A stretch of DNA of 64,000 bases from positions 1,178,001 through 1,242,000 of the forward strand of contig NZ_CP118157.1 in assembly GCF_032878875.1 (NCBI RefSeq). The letters run 5' to 3'. Both the position numbers and the translations under genes were made by a program. The notes beneath the pieces are model-generated. The model searched no databases and had not been told where the DNA came from. It saw nothing but the letters and a program-made list of their open reading frames with translations. Each line of letters opens with the position of its first letter. Position 1 is the stretch's first letter. Source of the stretch: Microbacterium sp. AB. Lineage in GTDB: Bacteria; Actinomycetota; Actinomycetes; Actinomycetales; Microbacteriaceae. Shown here in pieces: positions 34,412-43,297 of this stretch.

Positions 34412-35203
34412 GTGACCGACCGCGCCGTAGGAGCCCCCGGAACGCCGCGGCGCTACCTGCATTCGCTCTGGCTGCTCTCGGCCCGCGACCTCCGGGTGCG
34501 CTACGCGACGAGCTGGCTCGGCTACCTGTGGTCGGTCCTCGACCCGCTCGTCATGAGCCTCATCTACTGGTTCGTCTTCACGCAGGTCTTCCACCGCACC
34601 GTCGGCGCCGAGCCGTACATCGTCTTCCTCATGTCCGCGCTTCTCCCGTGGGTCTGGTTCAACTCCTCCGTCGCCGATTTCACGCGCGCCTTCAACAAGG
34701 ACGCCAAGCTCGTGCGGTCCACCGCCATCCCCCGGTCGATCTGGGTGAACCGCATCGTGCTCAGCAAGGGCGTGGAGTTCCTCTGCTCGCTGCCGGTGCT
34801 CGCGCTGTTCGCCGTGTTCGGGGGAGCGACGGTGGGATGGCAGCTGCTGCTGTTCCCGCTCGGCGTGCTGCTGCAGACGGTGCTCCTCGTGGGTCTCGGG
34901 CTGCTCGTCGCACCGCTGTGCGTGCTGTTCACCGACCTGGAGCGGACGACGCGCCTCATCCTGCGCGCGCTGTTCTACGCGACGCCCATCATCTACAGCA
35001 TCGACGACCTGCCCGGCGTGTTCCGCGACGTCGGCGCCTTCAACCCGCTCGCCGGCATCTTCACGCTCTACCGCGCCGGCTTCTTCCCCGAGCAGTGGGA
35101 CACGTTCGCCGTCGTCGTCGGCGCGATCATGTGCTTCGCGTTCCTGGGCCTCGGCGTGTTCGTCTTCCGGCGCCTCGAGCGCCCGCTGCTGAAGGAGCTG
35201 TGA
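34412..35203 (+). CDS. wzm: Second ABC-2 polysaccharide exporter, membrane subunit
   Basis: The 263-residue permease has the ABC-2 layout: an N-terminal amphipathic region (LHSLWLLSARDLRVRYATSWLGYLWSVLDPL, about 16-46), about six membrane helices, the TAIPRSIWVNRIVLSKGVEF coupling region (about 103-122) and a short C-tail LERPLLKEL. It belongs to the Wzm/TagG class and differs clearly in sequence from the protein at 7035. Export of a second glycan, or of the same glycan in another form, is possible. GTG 34412 is preceded at 7 nt by TAAGAT. The gene overlaps the ATPase as TGATG. Confidence 0.9.
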   Translation: MTDRAVGAPGTPRRYLHSLWLLSARDLRVRYATSWLGYLWSVLDPLVMSLIYWFVFTQVFHRTVGAEPYIVFLMSALLPWVWFNSSVADFTRAFNKDAKLVRSTAIPRSIWVNRIVLSKGVEFLCSLPVLALFAVFGGATVGWQLLLFPLGVLLQTVLLVGLGLLVAPLCVLFTDLERTTRLILRALFYATPIIYSIDDLPGVFRDVGAFNPLAGIFTLYRAGFFPEQWDTFAVVVGAIMCFAFLGLGVFVFRRLERPLLKEL

Positions 35204-35952
35204 TGACGACGACGGGGGACGCGCACGCGATCGAGGTCACGGGCCTCGGCGTGCGCTTCCGGCGCAACCGCCGGGGCCGGCAGAGCATCAAGTCGATGTT
35301 CGCGAGCTCGGCGCGCCGGGCGCCGAAGGACGAGTTCTGGGCGCTGCGCGACGTGTCCTTCCAGGTGCGCCCCGGCGAGGCGATCGGCGTCATCGGCCGC
35401 AACGGCCAGGGGAAGTCGACGCTGCTCAAGCTCGTCGCGGGCGTGCTGCTGCCCGATGAGGGCGTCGTGACGGTCAACGGCGGCGTGGCGCCGCTCATCG
35501 AGATCACGGGCGGTTTCGTCGGCGACCTCACGGTCCGCGAGAACGTGCGCCTCACGTCGGGGCTGCACGGCATGACCAGGGCCGAGGTGGCTCGCCGCTA
35601 CGACGGGATCATCGCCTTCTCCGAGCTGGAGGAGTTCCAGGACACCCCCTACAAGCACCTCTCGAACGGCATGAAGGTGCGGCTCGCCTTCTCCGTGGTC
35701 TCGCAGCTCGACGACCCCATCCTGCTCGTCGACGAGGTGCTCGCGGTCGGGGACAAGGCGTTCCGGGCCAAGTGCTACGCCCGGATCGACGAGCTCCTCG
35801 CCGAGGGCCGCACGCTCTTCTTCGTCAGCCACAGCGAGAAGGACCTGCGGCGCTTCTGCACGCGCGGGCTCTACATCCGCGATCACCGGCTCGTGCTCGA
35901 CGGCCCGATCACGGACGTCGTCGAGGCGTACAACGGCGACAATCCCGTGTGA
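35203..35952 (+). CDS. wzt: Second ABC-2 polysaccharide exporter, ATPase subunit
   Basis: The 249-residue ATPase has Walker A GRNGQGKST (about 66-74), the signature LSNGMKVRL (about 158-166), Walker B ILLVDEVLAVGD (about 176-187) and the switch His in FVSHSEKD. The signature is LSNGM instead of the common LSSGM, a conservative change. Like the ATPase at 7913 it lacks the C-terminal sugar-binding extension. The N-terminal GRQSIKSMFASSARR insertion is typical of TagH/Wzt. ATG 35203 overlaps the permease stop. Confidence 0.92.
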   Translation: MTTTGDAHAIEVTGLGVRFRRNRRGRQSIKSMFASSARRAPKDEFWALRDVSFQVRPGEAIGVIGRNGQGKSTLLKLVAGVLLPDEGVVTVNGGVAPLIEITGGFVGDLTVRENVRLTSGLHGMTRAEVARRYDGIIAFSELEEFQDTPYKHLSNGMKVRLAFSVVSQLDDPILLVDEVLAVGDKAFRAKCYARIDELLAEGRTLFFVSHSEKDLRRFCTRGLYIRDHRLVLDGPITDVVEAYNGDNPV

Positions 35953-35998
35953 CGGCGTCCGCCTCCCGCGTCCCGGCGGTTCGTCAGCCGGGTGTCGG

Positions 35999-36038
35999 TA
36001 CGATGACTCGGGCCGCAGTGGCCTGTGATCGGAAGGAG
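35999..36038 (+). promoter_or_regulatory. -10 and ribosome-binding site for the large glycosyltransferase gene
   Basis: TACGAT (35999-36004) is followed by a leader of about 40 nt with a strong GGAAGGAG (36031-36038), 11 nt before ATG 36050. This gene therefore uses a normal leader, unlike many neighbours. Confidence 0.5.
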
Positions 36039-36049
36039 CACGGCGCGGG

Positions 36050-39000
36050 ATGAGCAATCGTGTGAAGGGCATTGTCCGCCGGATCGCCGACAGTCCGCGG
36101 GTGGGGCCGGTGCTGCAGCGCCTCACGGTGCCCTACGCCCCCACCGCCGCCGGGATCAATCTCGTCGTCGCCGAGCACTACGGCATGACCATCGGACGGT
36201 CGTTCTCCGACGACGACGAGGCGGCCAGGCATTACTTCCGGGAGGGATGGCGCCTCGGCGTCGTGCCCAACCCGTTCGTCGACGCGCCGGGCACGCGCTT
36301 CACCCTCGCGGCGGCCGTCGTGCTCCGCAACGCGCTGGCGGGTCTCGCCCTCAACGCGCACGCGCCCTTCCCGTTCCGCGTGAGCCGCTATGCGCCCGAG
36401 GACAACGAGGCCGGCGTCGTCGAGCTGACGAGGCGCGCGCGCCGTGCGCCCGAGAGCGTCATGGTCCGGGTCGGGCCGGCCACGATGTCGTGGCTCGCGT
36501 ACCTGCAGCGCTGCGCCGAGCTCGCCCCCGCCGCGCAGCGCATCATCGCGCACCGGCTCATGGACATCCCCTTCTACGCCAGCCAGGTCGGCGGCGCGCA
36601 GCCGATCACGCTGCACGCCGCCCTCGACGACTACATCGCCAACGGCGAGCTGGACGGGCGGCTCCCGAACCCGTTCTTCGAGGCGGAGTGGTACCACGTC
36701 TTCGAGCGGTCGCTCGTGCGCCGAGGCCGCCCCGTGAACCTCTTCCTCGACTTCGTCGAGGGCGGCGAGAAGGCGCAGGCGTCCCCGCACTTCTGGGGGC
36801 ATCGGTACGCCCAGCGGATCGGCGGCGAGGCCGCGCCCGCGTCGTTGCTCGCGCACTTCCTCGAGCATGCGCCCGCGACCTCCTCGACGCCCTCGAGCGA
36901 GGGCGTGGACCCCGTCGCCCGCGAGACGGCCGAGCGGATCGTGCGCGCCCGCACGGCCGAGTACCACCGGCAGGAGTCGATGAAGTGGGCGACGGACCCC
37001 GTGCTCGCCCGGCACCGCCGCGCGGGCCGGACGGGCGCGGAGACGGTCGACGGGACGTGCCTCGTCTTCGTCGACGAGCGCCATCTGACGACGCCGGCCT
37101 CGGTGGACGCCCTGCGCGCGGTCTTCCGTCAGCGGATCACGGGCCTGCGCGTTGTCATCATCGAGCAGGACGACATCCCCCGTCTTCCCGAGACCGAGGC
37201 GCTCATCGACGAGACGGCCGCGCTCGACGGCGTCGCGCGCGCCGACGTGGACGAGACGTTCGGCGCGGTCGTGCGCCGGTTCGTCGAGACGACCCGGCCC
37301 GACGGCTGGACGCTCTGGACCCCCGCGCAGAAGTGGGAGGACGACCTGCTGTCCTCCGCGCTGCGGGCGCTCGCCGAGCACCCCGGCGCCCCCGCGGCGG
37401 CGGCCGTCTCCGAGACGGCGGCGCAGCCGTGGCTGCGGACCGACGACGCGCTCTGGGTCACCGCGGGCGACGGGGCCGGTGTCGTCTTCGCCGGCTCGGG
37501 GGAGCGGGCGGTCCTCCCCGACGCCTCGCTCGACCTCGGCGTGGCCTGGAGAGAGCTCATCGCGCTCGCCGCCTCCGAGACCGCGTGCGTCGCGATCGAG
37601 GAGCCGCTCATCCGGATGATCGCCTCGGAGGAGGTCGGCGCGCTCGACGCGCGGGCGGGGGCGAACACCGCGCGCAGCCGTTTCCTCGCCCCCTTCGACC
37701 GCACGCCGTCGGACGGCGTCGCCGTTGCCATCCCGACGTTCGAGGACTGGCGGATGACGCTGACGGCGGTGCGCCACGTGCTCGCCACGACGGGTGACGA
37801 CACGGTCGTGCACATCGTCGACAACGGCTCGCGTCGTCCCGTCACGAGCGTCCTCGACACCGCCTTCGCCGGCGTCGACCGCGTCGTCGTCCGCCGCATG
37901 GCGCGCAACACCGACTTCGCCCTGGGCTCCGACGTCGCCGCGTCCGACGCGGCCCGGCGCCTCACGGTCTTCCTCAACAACGACACGGCCGTCCAGCCCG
38001 GCTGGCTCGAGCCGCTCGTGGAGGCGCTCGAGGACCCGGGGACGGCCGCCGTGCAGCCGCTCCTCCTCTACGGCGACCGCACGGTCCAGACGGCGGGCAC
38101 GATCTTCCTGGGAGGGATGTCGATGCCGCGCCATCTTCTCGCCGACGTGCATCCGCTCGACGTGGAGGCCTCCCTCGACGACTACGCGTTCTCCGCGCTC
38201 ACCGGCGCGTGCCTCGCCGTCCGCTACGACGACCTGCGCGAGGCGGGCGGGTTCGACCCGCACTACGTCAACGGCATGGAGGACGTCGACCTCTGCATGC
38301 AGCTGCGCGCGAAGGGCGGGCTGCACGTGCGGACCGCGTCGCGCGTGGTGCACTACGAGAGCCGCACACCCGGCCGTCACAACCATCACTTCGACAACCG
38401 CCGCCGGTTCGCCCGCCGGTGGCGGCAGGAGCTCGTGGGAGATCTCGACGACCGCGACGTGCTCGCCGGCAACGCCGTGCAGATCGAGGACGTGCGCTGG
38501 CGCGTGCCGGCGGGAAGCCCGCTGTGGGAGCCTGCGATCATCTACGCGCGCACTCCCGCCGCCGTGGTGGACGAGAAGGCCCCGCGCCTGCGCTGGGCGA
38601 TCAAGACCTCGGCGACCGGCGACATCTCGGGCGACTCCTGGGGCGACACGTACTTCGCCGAATCCCTCGCGGGCGCGCTCCGGCGGCTCGGCCAGGAGGC
38701 GGTCATCGACAGGCGCACGGCGCACGACCGGCCGTCGTCGACGTCCTGGGACGACGTGACGCTGACCCTGCGCGGCCTCGAGCGGTACCTGCCGCAGCCG
38801 GGTGCGATCAACCTCCTGTGGGTCATCAGCCATCCCGACCTCGTGACGCGGTACGAGCTCGAGAGCGGGTTCCAGCGCATCTACGCCGCGGGCCGCCCCT
38901 GGGCCGAGCGCACGAGCGAGCACTGGGGCGTCGACGTCCGGACGCTCCTGCAGGCGACCGACACGACGAAGTTCCATCCGGCCGCGGGGGAGGGCGCCGA

Positions 39001-39505
39001 GCGCGACGGCGTGCTCTTCGTCGGCCGCACGCGCGGCGTCGCGCGGCCGATCGTGCTCGACACGATCGCGGCGGGGGCGACCCCGGAGGTCTACGGCGAC
39101 GACGGCTGGGAGCAGTTCATCGACCCGCGCTTCGTGAAGGGCGCCGGCATCCACAACGACGACGTGCCGGCGGCGTACGGATCGGCGGCCTTCGTGCTCA
39201 ACGACCACTGGTCGGACATGGCCGAGAACGGGTTCTTCTCGAACCGGCTCTTCGACGCCGCCGCGACGGGCACGCGGATCGTGAGCGACGTCGTCCCGGG
39301 GATGGAGGACGTCTTCGGCCCGCAGGTGCAGATGTACCGCACCGTCGCCGATCTCAGGCGGCTGCTCGACCCGGAGTCGGATGCGTGGCCGACGGCCGAC
39401 GAGCTCGCCGCACTCGCCGAGAGGGCCGTCGCGGAGCACTCGTTCGACGCCCGTGCCCGTACGCTGCTGGACGACGCGCTCGCCGCGCGGAAGGAGAGGC
39501 GCTGA
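36050..39505 (+). CDS. Very large dual-domain glycosyltransferase (GT2 plus GT1/CgeB-like)
   Basis: The 1151-residue protein has an N-terminal half of unknown fold (about 1-550), possibly with several helical pieces such as FREGWRLGVVPNPF. A GT2 domain follows at about 556-800 (VAVAIPTFEDWRMTLTAV, VHIVDNGSRRP, TVFLNNDTAVQPGWLEPLVEAL, GMEDVDLCMQL). A C-terminal GT-B-like glycosyl_trans_1_2 domain covers about 845-1150 (LLWVISHPDLVTRYEL, GVLFVGRTRGVARPIV, FFSNRLFDAAATGTRIVSD). Rhamnan and O-antigen synthases combine transferases in this way. I infer that it adds two different linkages alternately. The donors are unknown; rhamnose is plausible given the rml operon. Confidence 0.87.
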   Translation: MSNRVKGIVRRIADSPRVGPVLQRLTVPYAPTAAGINLVVAEHYGMTIGRSFSDDDEAARHYFREGWRLGVVPNPFVDAPGTRFTLAAAVVLRNALAGLALNAHAPFPFRVSRYAPEDNEAGVVELTRRARRAPESVMVRVGPATMSWLAYLQRCAELAPAAQRIIAHRLMDIPFYASQVGGAQPITLHAALDDYIANGELDGRLPNPFFEAEWYHVFERSLVRRGRPVNLFLDFVEGGEKAQASPHFWGHRYAQRIGGEAAPASLLAHFLEHAPATSSTPSSEGVDPVARETAERIVRARTAEYHRQESMKWATDPVLARHRRAGRTGAETVDGTCLVFVDERHLTTPASVDALRAVFRQRITGLRVVIIEQDDIPRLPETEALIDETAALDGVARADVDETFGAVVRRFVETTRPDGWTLWTPAQKWEDDLLSSALRALAEHPGAPAAAAVSETAAQPWLRTDDALWVTAGDGAGVVFAGSGERAVLPDASLDLGVAWRELIALAASETACVAIEEPLIRMIASEEVGALDARAGANTARSRFLAPFDRTPSDGVAVAIPTFEDWRMTLTAVRHVLATTGDDTVVHIVDNGSRRPVTSVLDTAFAGVDRVVVRRMARNTDFALGSDVAASDAARRLTVFLNNDTAVQPGWLEPLVEALEDPGTAAVQPLLLYGDRTVQTAGTIFLGGMSMPRHLLADVHPLDVEASLDDYAFSALTGACLAVRYDDLREAGGFDPHYVNGMEDVDLCMQLRAKGGLHVRTASRVVHYESRTPGRHNHHFDNRRRFARRWRQELVGDLDDRDVLAGNAVQIEDVRWRVPAGSPLWEPAIIYARTPAAVVDEKAPRLRWAIKTSATGDISGDSWGDTYFAESLAGALRRLGQEAVIDRRTAHDRPSSTSWDDVTLTLRGLERYLPQPGAINLLWVISHPDLVTRYELESGFQRIYAAGRPWAERTSEHWGVDVRTLLQATDTTKFHPAAGEGAERDGVLFVGRTRGVARPIVLDTIAAGATPEVYGDDGWEQFIDPRFVKGAGIHNDDVPAAYGSAAFVLNDHWSDMAENGFFSNRLFDAAATGTRIVSDVVPGMEDVFGPQVQMYRTVADLRRLLDPESDAWPTADELAALAERAVAEHSFDARARTLLDDALAARKERR

Positions 39506-39508
39506 CCC

Positions 39509-40672
39509 ATGCGCGACCCCAAGATCGTCATGACGCTCATGGTGCGCGACGAGGCCGACATCGTCGCGGCGATGATCGAGCACCACCTCGCCCAGGGCGT
39601 GGACCTCGTCATCGTCACGGACAACGGCTCCGTGGACGGGACCCGCGAGATCCTCGAGGACTACGCGGGGACGGGCCGACTGGAGGTCCACGACTACCTC
39701 GCGCACGACAAGAACCAGACCGCCGTCGTCTCGGGGATGGCCTCGCGCGCGGCGACCGTGCACGGCGCGACCTGGGTGCTGAACGCCGACGCCGACGAGT
39801 TCTTCCTCGCGCGGACGCCGGGGCTCACGCTCAAGGACGCCTTCACGGGGATCCCCACGGGGATCGGCTCGTTCCACGCCCCCGTCGTGAACATGACGGG
39901 TGAGCCCGCGCGGCGCGGCGCGGCCTTCGGGCGTCTCGTGTGGCGCGACGAGCGCGAGGAGTCGACCCTCATGGAGACCGTCGCCCTGCACGCGCACCCC
40001 TCCGCCGACGCGGTGCACGTGGGGAAGGCCGACGTCACGGTGCAGCAGGGGAACCACGGCGTCGACATCCCCAGCATGGGCGCCCCCGACGACCGGTTCG
40101 CGATCGAGGTGCTGCACTTCCCGTGGCGCACCTACGAGCAGTACTCGACGAAGATCGTCAACACGGGGCGTTCGTACGACGCCAACCCGACGCTCAACCC
40201 CAGCCCGCGCCACCACGGGATGCGCGACTACCGCTTCTGGAAGGCCGGGGTGCTCGAGCCGCTCTACCTCGTGCGCCATCCGGCCGCCGAGCCGGGCGAC
40301 GGCTTCACGAAGGACGAGCGGGTGCTCGCGTCGCTGCGCGGCCTGCTCGACGGCGGCACGGCGCTCCGTCCGGAGCGTCTCGCCCCGCTGCTCGAGGCGA
40401 CGTGGGACGGCTACTCGGACGACGAGCGCACGCGGGCCGCGGAGCTCGCGAGGATCGTCATCCCGCTCGAGATCGAGCACATCGAGGCGAGCACGAGGTG
40501 GCGCGACCTGTACCGCGGCGAGGCAGCGGTACGCCGTCGCGCCGAGCAGGAGCGCGATGCCGCGGTGGCCGAGCGGGACCGGCTCGCCCGCAACCCCGAG
40601 GCCCGCGTGCGCCGCGCCGCCGGCAGGCTGGTCCGCGGGGTGAGGCAGCGCCTCGGGGCGCTGCTGGGATAG
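39509..40672 (+). CDS. GT2-like glycosyltransferase (Glyco_tranf_2_4 type)
   Basis: The 387-residue protein starts with the compact GT2-variant core MTLMVRDEADIVAAMIEHHLAQG (about 8-30), then VTDNGSVDGTREIL (about 36-49) and WVLNADADEFFL (about 88-99), whose DADE is the metal site. A His-rich acceptor region follows (VLHFPWRTYEQY, RHHGMRDYRFW), and the C-tail is a charged coiled-coil-like helix (EAAVRRRAEQERDAAVAERDRLAR). It starts 3 nt after the previous gene's stop, so it is certainly co-translated with the large dual transferase. The donor is not predictable. Confidence 0.85.
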   Translation: MRDPKIVMTLMVRDEADIVAAMIEHHLAQGVDLVIVTDNGSVDGTREILEDYAGTGRLEVHDYLAHDKNQTAVVSGMASRAATVHGATWVLNADADEFFLARTPGLTLKDAFTGIPTGIGSFHAPVVNMTGEPARRGAAFGRLVWRDEREESTLMETVALHAHPSADAVHVGKADVTVQQGNHGVDIPSMGAPDDRFAIEVLHFPWRTYEQYSTKIVNTGRSYDANPTLNPSPRHHGMRDYRFWKAGVLEPLYLVRHPAAEPGDGFTKDERVLASLRGLLDGGTALRPERLAPLLEATWDGYSDDERTRAAELARIVIPLEIEHIEASTRWRDLYRGEAAVRRRAEQERDAAVAERDRLARNPEARVRRAAGRLVRGVRQRLGALLG

Positions 40673-40675
40673 TGT
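40668..40675 (+). promoter_or_regulatory. Internal -10 upstream of the GT2-GtrA gene
   Basis: GATAGT (40668-40673), overlapping TAGTGT, is followed by GTTCAC (6 nt) and GTG 40680, the start of a 22-codon ORF. It overlaps the stop codon of the preceding gene. Confidence 0.35.
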
Positions 40676-40679
40676 TCAC

Positions 40680-40748
40680 GTGATCCGGCCGCGTCCATCC
40701 GGCACGGCGACGAGACCCGAGAGATCAAGACGAGAGCACGCTCGATGA
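40680..40748 (+). CDS. Putative leaderless 22-codon leader peptide overlapping the GT2-GtrA gene
   Basis: GTG 40680 opens a 22-codon, arginine-rich ORF (starting MIRPRPSGT) whose TGA at 40746-40748 overlaps the downstream ATG 40745 as ATGA. A -10-like GATAGT lies 6 nt before the GTG, and the downstream ATG lacks a convincing Shine-Dalgarno sequence. The arrangement repeats that at 6997-7038, which makes chance less likely, but there is no independent evidence that the peptide is made. Confidence 0.35.
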   Translation: MIRPRPSGTATRPERSRREHAR

Positions 40749-41896
40749 CCGCCCAGCCCGACCTGACGATCATCGTGCCCACCTTCAACGAGTCTCCGAA
40801 CGTGGCACCCCTGGTCCGGCGCCTCGAACGGGCGACGACGGGCTTCCGCTGCGAGGTCCTCTTCGTCGACGACTCCTCCGACGACACCCCCGCCGAGGTC
40901 GTGCGCGTCGCGGCCGGCTCGACGATGGCCGTGCGCGTGCTGCACCGGGACGAGGCGACCGGCGGGCTGAGCGGGGCCGTGATCGAGGGGCTGCGGGCCG
41001 CGGGCTCCGACGTGTGCGTCGTCATGGACGGCGACCTGCAGCATCCGCCCGAGGTCGTGCGCGATCTCGTCGATCGCTTCTCCGCGGGCGACGCCGACGT
41101 CGTCGTCGCCTCGCGGTACGTCGACGACGGGTCGTCCGAGGGGCTCGCGGGGCTGTCGCGCAATCTCGTCTCCCGCACGACGACGGCGCTCACGAAGGCG
41201 ATGTTCCCCCTGCGACTGCGGAGCTGCACCGATCCGATGACGGGCTTCTTCCTCGTGGACCGCCGTCGCATCGACCTCGAGACGCTCCGTCCGCGCGGCT
41301 TCAAGATCCTGCTCGAGGTCCTCGCGCGGCAGCAGCTCCGGATCGCCGAGGTGCCGTTCCAGTTCGCCGAGCGGATCGCGGGGGGCTCGAAGGCGTCGGT
41401 GCGGCAGGGCTTCCACTTCATCGCGCAGCTCGCCGCGCTCCGGTTCGGGAAGATGTCGGGGTTCGCCGCCATCGGGCTGTTCGGCGCGCTGCTGAACCTC
41501 CTCATCCTCTGGACGCTGACGGAGGCCGGCCTGTTCTACCTCTGGGCGGCCGTGATCGCCTCCGAGGTCACGATCGTCGGGAACTTCCTCCTGCAGGAGC
41601 GCTTCGTCTTCCGGGAGATGCTGGACGAGGCGACGGGGCGCTGGTCGCGATTCGCCAAGTCGTTCGCCTTCAACAACGCCGAGGCCGTGATCCGCATCCC
41701 GATGATGGGGCTCATGGTGGAGTCGTGGCACATCAGCAGCGTCCTCGCCACCGCCATCACGCTCGTGATCGCGTTCATCGCGCGCTACGCGTTCCATGCG
41801 CTCGTCGTGTACGCGCCGCGGAAGCCGCGGTTCGCGCGCCGCGAGCGCGTCCTCCAGAAGGTCGACGAGCAGGCCACGGCGCCCGGGGAGCTCTGA
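40745..41896 (+). CDS. GT2 (DPM-like) fused to a GtrA-like membrane domain
   Basis: The 383-residue protein joins a polyprenyl-phosphate sugar transferase (about 1-235: TIIVPTFNESPNVAPLVRRL, VLFVDDSSDD, VVMDGDLQHPPEVV, DPMTGFFLVDRRRI) to a four-helix GtrA-like domain (about 238-360: GFAAIGLFGALLNLLILW, GNFLLQERFVFRE). The transferase charges a lipid phosphate on the inside, and the membrane domain may flip or hold it. The window also has the two functions on separate genes (25563 and 27352). It ends 9 bp before the convergent gene at 41906. Confidence 0.9.
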   Translation: MTAQPDLTIIVPTFNESPNVAPLVRRLERATTGFRCEVLFVDDSSDDTPAEVVRVAAGSTMAVRVLHRDEATGGLSGAVIEGLRAAGSDVCVVMDGDLQHPPEVVRDLVDRFSAGDADVVVASRYVDDGSSEGLAGLSRNLVSRTTTALTKAMFPLRLRSCTDPMTGFFLVDRRRIDLETLRPRGFKILLEVLARQQLRIAEVPFQFAERIAGGSKASVRQGFHFIAQLAALRFGKMSGFAAIGLFGALLNLLILWTLTEAGLFYLWAAVIASEVTIVGNFLLQERFVFREMLDEATGRWSRFAKSFAFNNAEAVIRIPMMGLMVESWHISSVLATAITLVIAFIARYAFHALVVYAPRKPRFARRERVLQKVDEQATAPGEL

Positions 41897-41905
41897 GCAG
41901 GAGCC

Positions 41906-43297
41906 TCAGTCGAGGAGGTCGCACGGGAGGACGGCCGTCCAGCCGTCGTGCGGCAGGATGGCGACCTTCACGTTCTCGTGGCCGATCTCCCGGCAGTCGG
42001 TGCGTGCGTCGTCGAGGGCGTCCTCCCACGTGATCCCGTCGACGACGGGCGAGCCGGGCGCCTGCGGGTCGTCGGCGAGCTGCCAGGCCGCGCCGCCCAC
42101 GACGAGGATGCCCACGAGGGCGCCTGCCGCGATCGCGACGGGACGTCGCCGCCGGGCGATCACGACGAGCGACACCACGAGAGCCGCGAAGAGCAGCAGA
42201 GCGGGGAGCGTGGAGTAGCGGGGCGTGCGCAGCTCGTCGTGGACGGCGAGGAAGTCCTGCCAGTTCACGGCGAGCGAGGCGACGCCGCAGAGCGCGCCGA
42301 GCAGGACGAGCCCCGCCAGAAGCACGCGCTCCGGAGGACGGCCGAGCGCGAACGCCGCGCCGGCGAGCCCCAGGACGACGAGCATGGCGGCCGCCGTGGC
42401 GGCGACGATCGGCCAGAGCCTGCCGCCGGAGGCGACGATGAGGTCTCCTGCCGCCTGCGGCCCGATGAGCATGACGAGCGTGCTGCGCGTCGCGGCGGAG
42501 AGGGCCAGCGCCCCCGCGTCGACCTCGGCGCGCGGGCGGTCGGCGCCGATCGCGACGGCGAGCACCGCACCCGCCGTGACGAGGAGGACGAGGCCGGACG
42601 TCTTGTCGCGCCACCGCGGCAGGAGGACGATCCGCGCGATCGCGAGAGGGGAGAGGACGAGGCCCAGCGGCACGCTGAGCCCCGCGGCCGCGGTGAACAG
42701 GATCGCGCCCGCGCTCCCCGCCCGGGTGCGGGGGCGCCACAGCATCGTCCAGCAGAGCGCGAAGAACAGGAACCAGTGCAGGTTGGCGGCGTTGTTGACG
42801 GTGTCGCTGTTGCCGGTCGGGAGGAGCACGACGCTCGCGGCGATCGCGAAGCGCGCGACGGACGACGGCACGTGCCCGCGCGCGACGTGGAACACGAGCA
42901 GCGCGCAGCCGACGCGCACCGCCGCCGCGCCCACGGCCATGCCCACGGCCCAGAGGTCGACGGGGAGGACCGTCACGACCGCCTGAGCGAGGACGCGGGG
43001 CACGGCGTGGAAGTATCCGCCGAGCGGATCGAACAGGTGCGACAACGGGACGTCGCGCGCCGCGTCGCTCAGCCACTCCTTCCCGTCCTCCGCCCACACC
43101 CGGAAGAGGTGGGAGCGCCCGGCGGGGATGAGGACGAGGTACGCGATCCCCGCGAGGAACGCGGCGAGGTACGCCGCCGCCCGGGGGAGGGGCCTCGCCC
43201 GCGAGGGAGCCGCGACGGGGAAGACGGCCTCCCCGATCGCGGCACGTCGTCCGCGCCGGGCCGTCGGCCCGGCTGTCTCGGCGTCGGGGACGCTCAC
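41906..43297 (-). CDS. Polytopic membrane protein of unknown family
   Basis: The 463-residue protein has an arginine-rich N-tail, about ten hydrophobic spans and a short C-terminal outer tail with two cysteines (DCREIGHENV, LPCDLLD). An outer loop after the first span reads FRVWAEDGKEWLSDAARD (about 66-83), an acidic cluster like that in GT-C transferases, and TGNSDTVNNAANLHWFLFF follows near 152. I do not recognise the family. The position at the end of the GlfT2-GlfT1-like operon, with a GTGA overlap at its start, suggests a late step in galactan processing or modification. Confidence 0.75.
   Translation of the reverse strand: MSVPDAETAGPTARRGRRAAIGEAVFPVAAPSRARPLPRAAAYLAAFLAGIAYLVLIPAGRSHLFRVWAEDGKEWLSDAARDVPLSHLFDPLGGYFHAVPRVLAQAVVTVLPVDLWAVGMAVGAAAVRVGCALLVFHVARGHVPSSVARFAIAASVVLLPTGNSDTVNNAANLHWFLFFALCWTMLWRPRTRAGSAGAILFTAAAGLSVPLGLVLSPLAIARIVLLPRWRDKTSGLVLLVTAGAVLAVAIGADRPRAEVDAGALALSAATRSTLVMLIGPQAAGDLIVASGGRLWPIVAATAAAMLVVLGLAGAAFALGRPPERVLLAGLVLLGALCGVASLAVNWQDFLAVHDELRTPRYSTLPALLLFAALVVSLVVIARRRRPVAIAAGALVGILVVGGAAWQLADDPQAPGSPVVDGITWEDALDDARTDCREIGHENVKVAILPHDGWTAVLPCDLLD

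Noticed and set aside
36003..36053. A possible micro-ORF overlapping the large transferase start by ATGA
   Set aside because: Its ATG overlaps the -10 TACGAT itself, so the expected transcript would not contain it, and the downstream gene has a strong GGAAGGAG. I do not count it with the two leaderless leader peptides.
35984..40480. A 1498-codon open frame on the minus strand
   Set aside because: It is opposite three plus-strand genes with clear motifs. Its composition (Arg, His, Val, Asp, Gly) is typical of antisense frames in GC-rich DNA, with no recognisable domain.
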